In this document: positions 6,846 to 9,700 of the stretch, one piece after another
Layout: every line of letters starts with the position of its first letter
How positions within the stretch are numbered: position 1 is the stretch's first letter
Source: an uncultured Eubacteriales bacterium
Lineage (GTDB): Bacteria > Bacillota > Clostridia > Lachnospirales > Lachnospiraceae
Direction: 5' to 3'
Assembly: GCA_900321505.1 (NCBI GenBank)
Contig: ONWK01000129.1
Span: 1 to 9,700, forward strand
Length of the DNA: 9,700 nucleotides
Position numbers and translations under genes: made by a program
The notes under the pieces: generated by a model
Told to the model about the DNA's origin: nothing
What the model saw: the letters and a program-made list of their open reading frames with translations, nothing else
Database searches by the model: none

Positions 6846-8333
6846 TTACATGTCTTTTTTCAGTCCGTATATCCTTCTTCCTGCCTTCATCTCACGGCGG
6901 ATCCTTTCTGCCGCTTCCTCCGTTATCATTTCTCCCTTATGCACGATCAGTATCCCCGGCGGGTATACATAGATGTCCTCCTCTGCCGGGCTGCCGGGAT
7001 CACAGGGGACAGTTACGGTCCGGTCCGGGACTGATTCCTGCTGTCCCACCTTTCCAAGAGCCTGCATCAGCTTCTGAAGATCCTCATCCGTATCCGCAAC
7101 AGTGGAAATGAGTATCAGTTCCTTATCTCCTGCAAGCTCGGCAACTATACCATGCTGTTCCTCCAGCTGCCCGGATACCTGAACCATGGGTATCCCGGAG
7201 CTTTCATCCTTAAACCTGAGGGTTATGCGCGTTGGATCCTGCAGAGGCTGATATTCCGCCAGCCTGAAGCAGGTTGTGCTTTCCCGGAGTGAAGCCCGGA
7301 ATCTTTGTATTCTGTGTAAATATTCCTCAAAAGCCTTCCTGTGTTCATCCGCCCATGCCACCGCCTGTTCGGCGGATACCATCAGGATATATGACGGAGA
7401 GCTGGACTGGACCACGGCAAGCTTTTCCTTCAGGCATTTTTCCAGCCTGTCAGCATCATACCAGTCTTCCCTTTTCCCCGGTACTTCATCGGCATTTCCA
7501 TCTTCACCGCGCTGCCCTGTCAGATGGATCACTGCCGTCTGCGTCAGCGCCGGCAACGTCTTGTGCAGGCTCTGTACTACTATTTCGGCTCCGCAGCTGA
7601 TACCGCTCAGAGCCGCCGTTTCCTTTATAAAAGGCAAATGTGCTCCATGGGCTTCGTCCACCATAAGAGGGATCCCTTCCTCCGAAAGGATTTCCCGTAT
7701 CTCCTTAAGCGGTGAGATCGCGCCTCCGTATGTGGGTGAGGTGATTATACATCCCGCAAATCCCCATGAACCGCGGGATCCTTCTGCATGGCTTTTATAG
7801 CCGGTCATACCAAAGACCGTACCCGAAGGATCTTTTGTGACGTCGGAATCTGCTTCAGAAACCTGCTGTGCATCGATCTTCCTCCTTACCTCCTCCGGAA
7901 GCACCGGTCCATAATCCTCATCCTCCTCCGGTATAAGATCGATCCTTCCCGCGCCTGCCAGTCTGAGAGCGTTGTGGACCGAACGGTGTACATTTTTACC
8001 CACCAGAAATACCGGCCGAACCTCCTCCCCGTATTCTCTTCGAAAAAGCTCCGCAAGGGCCAGGATCCCCGCCAGGATCCCGGCAGTGGATCCTCCCACA
8101 AGATAATGACTGTATGCCGTCCCGTACACTCCGGCAGCCGCCCGTTCGGAAGCAAGTATGGCACCCTCCGGATGATGATAATCATCCGTTCCCGGGACCT
8201 CCGTAACGTCATGGCGGAACATTTCATCCCACATGCCCCCGAAGAAGGTTTTCCTTTTATGCCCCGGCATATGCCAGGGTGACAGAGACCCTGCCAGGTA
8301 TTCATCCAGCATTTCAGCTATATATCTTTTCAT
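6846..8333 (-). CDS. Orn/Lys/Arg-type PLP-dependent amino acid decarboxylase
   Basis: A cytosolic fold-type I PLP enzyme of about 495 residues, of the compact Gram-positive Orn/Lys/Arg decarboxylase class, which makes diamines or agmatine from basic amino acids. In numbering from the chosen start it shows SPWHMPGHKRK (18-28), GTDDYHHPEGAI (48-59), HYLVGGSTAGI (76-86), VDEAHGAHLPF (225-235) and SLHKTLPALTQTA (255-267), with Lys258 as the PLP-binding lysine. The C-terminal piece YVYPPGILIVHKGE (455-468) is the family's small-domain motif. There are apparent insertions at about 157-192 and 274-292. An upstream in-frame ATG at 8372 would add 13 residues, but it has no ribosome site and would lie about four bases from the predicted transcript start; GCGAGG sits 8 bases before the ATG chosen. 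Substrate (arginine, lysine or ornithine) cannot be decided. It is the first gene of an apparent operon with GH2 and GH3 genes. Confidence 0.9.
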   Translation of the reverse strand: MKRYIAEMLDEYLAGSLSPWHMPGHKRKTFFGGMWDEMFRHDVTEVPGTDDYHHPEGAILASERAAAGVYGTAYSHYLVGGSTAGILAGILALAELFRREYGEEVRPVFLVGKNVHRSVHNALRLAGAGRIDLIPEEDEDYGPVLPEEVRRKIDAQQVSEADSDVTKDPSGTVFGMTGYKSHAEGSRGSWGFAGCIITSPTYGGAISPLKEIREILSEEGIPLMVDEAHGAHLPFIKETAALSGISCGAEIVVQSLHKTLPALTQTAVIHLTGQRGEDGNADEVPGKREDWYDADRLEKCLKEKLAVVQSSSPSYILMVSAEQAVAWADEHRKAFEEYLHRIQRFRASLRESTTCFRLAEYQPLQDPTRITLRFKDESSGIPMVQVSGQLEEQHGIVAELAGDKELILISTVADTDEDLQKLMQALGKVGQQESVPDRTVTVPCDPGSPAEEDIYVYPPGILIVHKGEMITEEAAERIRREMKAGRRIYGLKKDM

Positions 8334-8366
8334 TGAACCAACCTCGCCACTCTCTAAGGTCTGCAC

Positions 8367-8395
8367 TTGCATTTATGCTGATATTATACTATAAT
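8367..8395 (+). promoter_or_regulatory. Predicted promoter for the plus-strand membrane-protein gene
   Basis: TTGCAT (8367-8372), 17 bases, TATAAT (8390-8395) is a near-consensus sigma-70-type promoter. Transcription should start near 8402, giving a leader of about 50 bases with a ribosome site GAGAGG (8440-8445) 7 bases before the ATG at 8453. The -10 is one arm of the palindrome at 8383-8395, whose other arm is the -10 of the opposite promoter. Confidence 0.6.
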
Positions 8396-8412
8396 TCCAA
8401 AGAAACTGATAC
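8383..8412 (-). promoter_or_regulatory. Predicted promoter for the decarboxylase-GH2-GH3 operon
   Basis: On the minus strand a perfect TATAAT lies at 8388-8383. The -35 region is poor: the best match is GTATCA at 8412-8407 with an 18-base spacer. The weak -35 suggests low basal use or need of an activator. Transcription would start near 8376, which argues against the ATG at 8372 and for the ATG at 8333. The promoter physically overlaps the plus-strand promoter. Confidence 0.45.
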
Positions 8413-8422
8413 AGGCAGTATC
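8408..8422. promoter_or_regulatory. Small inverted repeat, possible operator
   Basis: GATAC (8408-8412) and GTATC (8418-8422) form a perfect inverted repeat around AGGCA. It covers the expected -35 region of the minus-strand promoter and lies just after the expected start of the plus-strand transcript, so a bound regulator could affect both. It could equally be chance or a weak leader hairpin; only five base pairs are involved. Confidence 0.3.
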
Positions 8423-8452
8423 CGGTTATCATAAAAAAAGAGAGGTATCTCC

Positions 8453-9700
8453 ATGGCTGCAGCGACGAGTCAGAACGCAAAACAGACAAAAAGCTCAATG
8501 ATCATCTTTATCATCCTTACCGTGTTTTTCCTGGGGTGTGCAGCAGTATACGCCGCATTCAACTGGAATTATATGGTTCTCGGTGAAACAGTTAACCTGA
8601 ACTCATCGGCTGCGCAGGGCATAGCCCCCGTGAACGGTGACTACGCTACCCTGAATGTAAGATTTGTACTTGGAAATTACGCAGAAACCAAGCATACCTA
8701 TGGCTTCATCCCCATCGGTACCGAACAGCATTACGTTGTCATCCTTGATGACGGCTCACTCATGTCCCTTACATTGAAGAACAAGTCTGACATAGAGCAG
8801 CTGGAGGCAATGGTGGATCCCACCTGGGCTTATCTTACGGAGGACGGTGACTATCCTCTCGCATCCATCGAAATGACCGGCAAGATCAAGAACATGGATT
8901 CCGAGGTCCGCGGCTTCTACAAGGAGGCCCTCAATAAGGTTGGCGCAACCACAGCAGTCTTCCCGAATATTTATGAACTCACTCTGGATGCCACCGATTC
9001 CCGTTTATTCTGTTTCCTCGTAACAGGCTTCCTGCTCCTCCTCGCTGTTGGCTGTTTCGTACTGGTTATGGCCAGCAAAAAGAAGATCAGGGAATTTAAG
9101 AATATCCAGGCTATTGCAAAGGAAAATGCAGCAGATCCTACTCTCAACCCCTTCCTGCAGCAGAATGCATCTGCTCAGAACCCCGTTGCCGGCGGTGCCG
9201 GAAATCAGGGTATAACCGCTTCAGTTCCTTTTGCAGCCGGTATGAATATGCCGAACCCGCCCGCCGGGAACCCCAATGCAGGCGGCATCAACATGCCTGG
9301 CCAGACAGCTGCAAATCCCTATGCCGGCGGTATCAACATGCCGGAAAAAGCACCTGAAAATCCCTATGCCGGCGGTATCAACATGCCGGAAAAGACACCT
9401 GAAAATCCCTATGCCGGCGGTATCAACATGCCGGAAAAGACACCTGAAAATCCCTATGCCGGCGGCATCGATATGCCCGGCAAAGCTGCCGAAGATACGG
9501 ATATTTCTAATATATCATCAGATGTAACCGCAGCATCCGATGATGTATCCGGAGCAGCAGCTGATTTTTCCTTCGGCTCCCTTGACGATATTCTGGACGG
9601 AACAAACGGGAACAGTACAGAACCCAATGACAGTACTCCGGAAACCGGATATGATATCCCCGAATTCGATCCCTTCGCTGAATTTGGCGTAAAGAATGAT
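8453..9700 (+). CDS. Two-pass membrane protein with repeat-rich cytosolic tail, function unknown (C-terminus outside window)
   Basis: I do not recognise this family securely. The frame is open for 416 codons to the window end with no stop. The ribosome site GAGAGG is 7 bases before the ATG. Residues 16-36 (MIIFIILTVFFL, then GCAAVYAAF) are a first membrane helix preceded by lysines, so the N-terminus should be inside. Residues 37-184 form a soluble extracytoplasmic domain with YGFIPIGTEQHYVVILDDGS (83-102) and predicted mixed alpha/beta character. Residues 185-207 are a second helix followed by SKKKIREFK, placing the tail in the cytosol. The tail holds seven 15-residue repeats (243-347, best unit NPYAGGINMPEKTPE), then an acidic Ser/Asp-rich stretch rich in Phe-Asp motifs such as FDPFAEF. 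The tail looks disordered and could be a protein-binding tether. The gene diverges from the decarboxylase operon and shares its promoter region. Confidence 0.88.
   Translation, partial: MAAATSQNAKQTKSSMIIFIILTVFFLGCAAVYAAFNWNYMVLGETVNLNSSAAQGIAPVNGDYATLNVRFVLGNYAETKHTYGFIPIGTEQHYVVILDDGSLMSLTLKNKSDIEQLEAMVDPTWAYLTEDGDYPLASIEMTGKIKNMDSEVRGFYKEALNKVGATTAVFPNIYELTLDATDSRLFCFLVTGFLLLLAVGCFVLVMASKKKIREFKNIQAIAKENAADPTLNPFLQQNASAQNPVAGGAGNQGITASVPFAAGMNMPNPPAGNPNAGGINMPGQTAANPYAGGINMPEKAPENPYAGGINMPEKTPENPYAGGINMPEKTPENPYAGGIDMPGKAAEDTDISNISSDVTAASDDVSGAAADFSFGSLDDILDGTNGNSTEPNDSTPETGYDIPEFDPFAEFGVKND
9179..9493 (+). repeat. Seven tandem 45-base in-frame repeats
   Basis: Units start at 9179, 9224, 9269, 9314, 9359, 9404 and 9449 and encode 15 residues each. 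The first two are divergent (NPVAGGAGNQGITAS and VPFAAGMNMPNPPAG), the third is intermediate (NPNAGGINMPGQTAA), units 9359 and 9404 are identical at all 45 bases, the unit at 9314 differs from them by two bases, and the last (NPYAGGIDMPGKAAE) is diverging. Conservation is highest in the middle, as expected when arrays grow by internal duplication. The period is a multiple of three, so gain or loss of units keeps the reading frame. Confidence 0.95.

Noticed and set aside
7276..7800. Plus-strand open frames opposite the decarboxylase
   Set aside because: Shadows of a conserved PLP enzyme; low-complexity Ser/Cys/Arg-rich translations with no supported start.
9179..9493. Tandem repeats considered as a CRISPR array or non-coding satellite
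   Set aside because: Units are contiguous without unique spacers, the period is a multiple of three and the array lies inside an open coding frame.
9276..9527. An 83-codon plus-strand frame with its own repeats (IPMPAVSTCRKRHLK type)
   Set aside because: It is the repeat array read in a second frame. The 45-base period keeps any stop-free frame open, and the frame lacks a ribosome site.

Overview
The window looks like chromosomal DNA from a low-to-mid-GC Firmicute, most likely a gut or rumen Clostridium of the Lachnospiraceae type. The evidence is AGGAGG-type ribosome sites, heavy use of ATA and AGG/CGG codons at roughly balanced GC, a Gram-positive type PLP decarboxylase, a GH2 enzyme of the kind common in these bacteria, and an ispE gene coupled to a GntR/FCD regulator. 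This assignment is an inference from style and gene content; there is no rRNA or marker gene to settle it.

Layout. Everything left of about 8.38 kb is on the minus strand and one gene to the right is on the plus strand. Reading the minus strand in transcription order: (1) an Orn/Lys/Arg-type decarboxylase (8333-6846), a 1017-residue cytoplasmic GH2 glycosidase (6833-3780) and a GH3 beta-glucosidase-like lipoprotein (3748-1895) are separated by only 12 and 31 bases and look like one operon; (2) after a 217-base gap, a 108-residue protein of unknown function (1677-1351) that is an internal duplication of a roughly 35-residue motif; (3) a strong REP-like hairpin (1306-1343), a good promoter, then ispE (1229-300), whose stop codon overlaps the start of a GntR/FCD regulator (303-1, cut by the window edge) in an ATGA junction. 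On the plus strand, 8453-9700 encodes a two-pass membrane protein, cut by the window end, with a 15-residue repeat array in its predicted cytosolic tail.

The operon and the membrane-protein gene diverge from a compact intergenic region. Their candidate -10 boxes are the two arms of one 13-base palindrome, so the two promoters overlap and should compete. The two glycosidases could act in sequence on a plant or host glycan, with the GH3 at the cell surface and the GH2 inside, but no transporter or sugar-responsive regulator is visible here. The link between the decarboxylase and the glycosidases is unexplained.

No defence system, phage, CRISPR array, insertion sequence or RNA gene was seen. 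Most of the window is ordinary core and carbohydrate metabolism. The items most worth a second look are the repeat-tailed membrane protein, the duplicated small protein and the shared divergent promoter.
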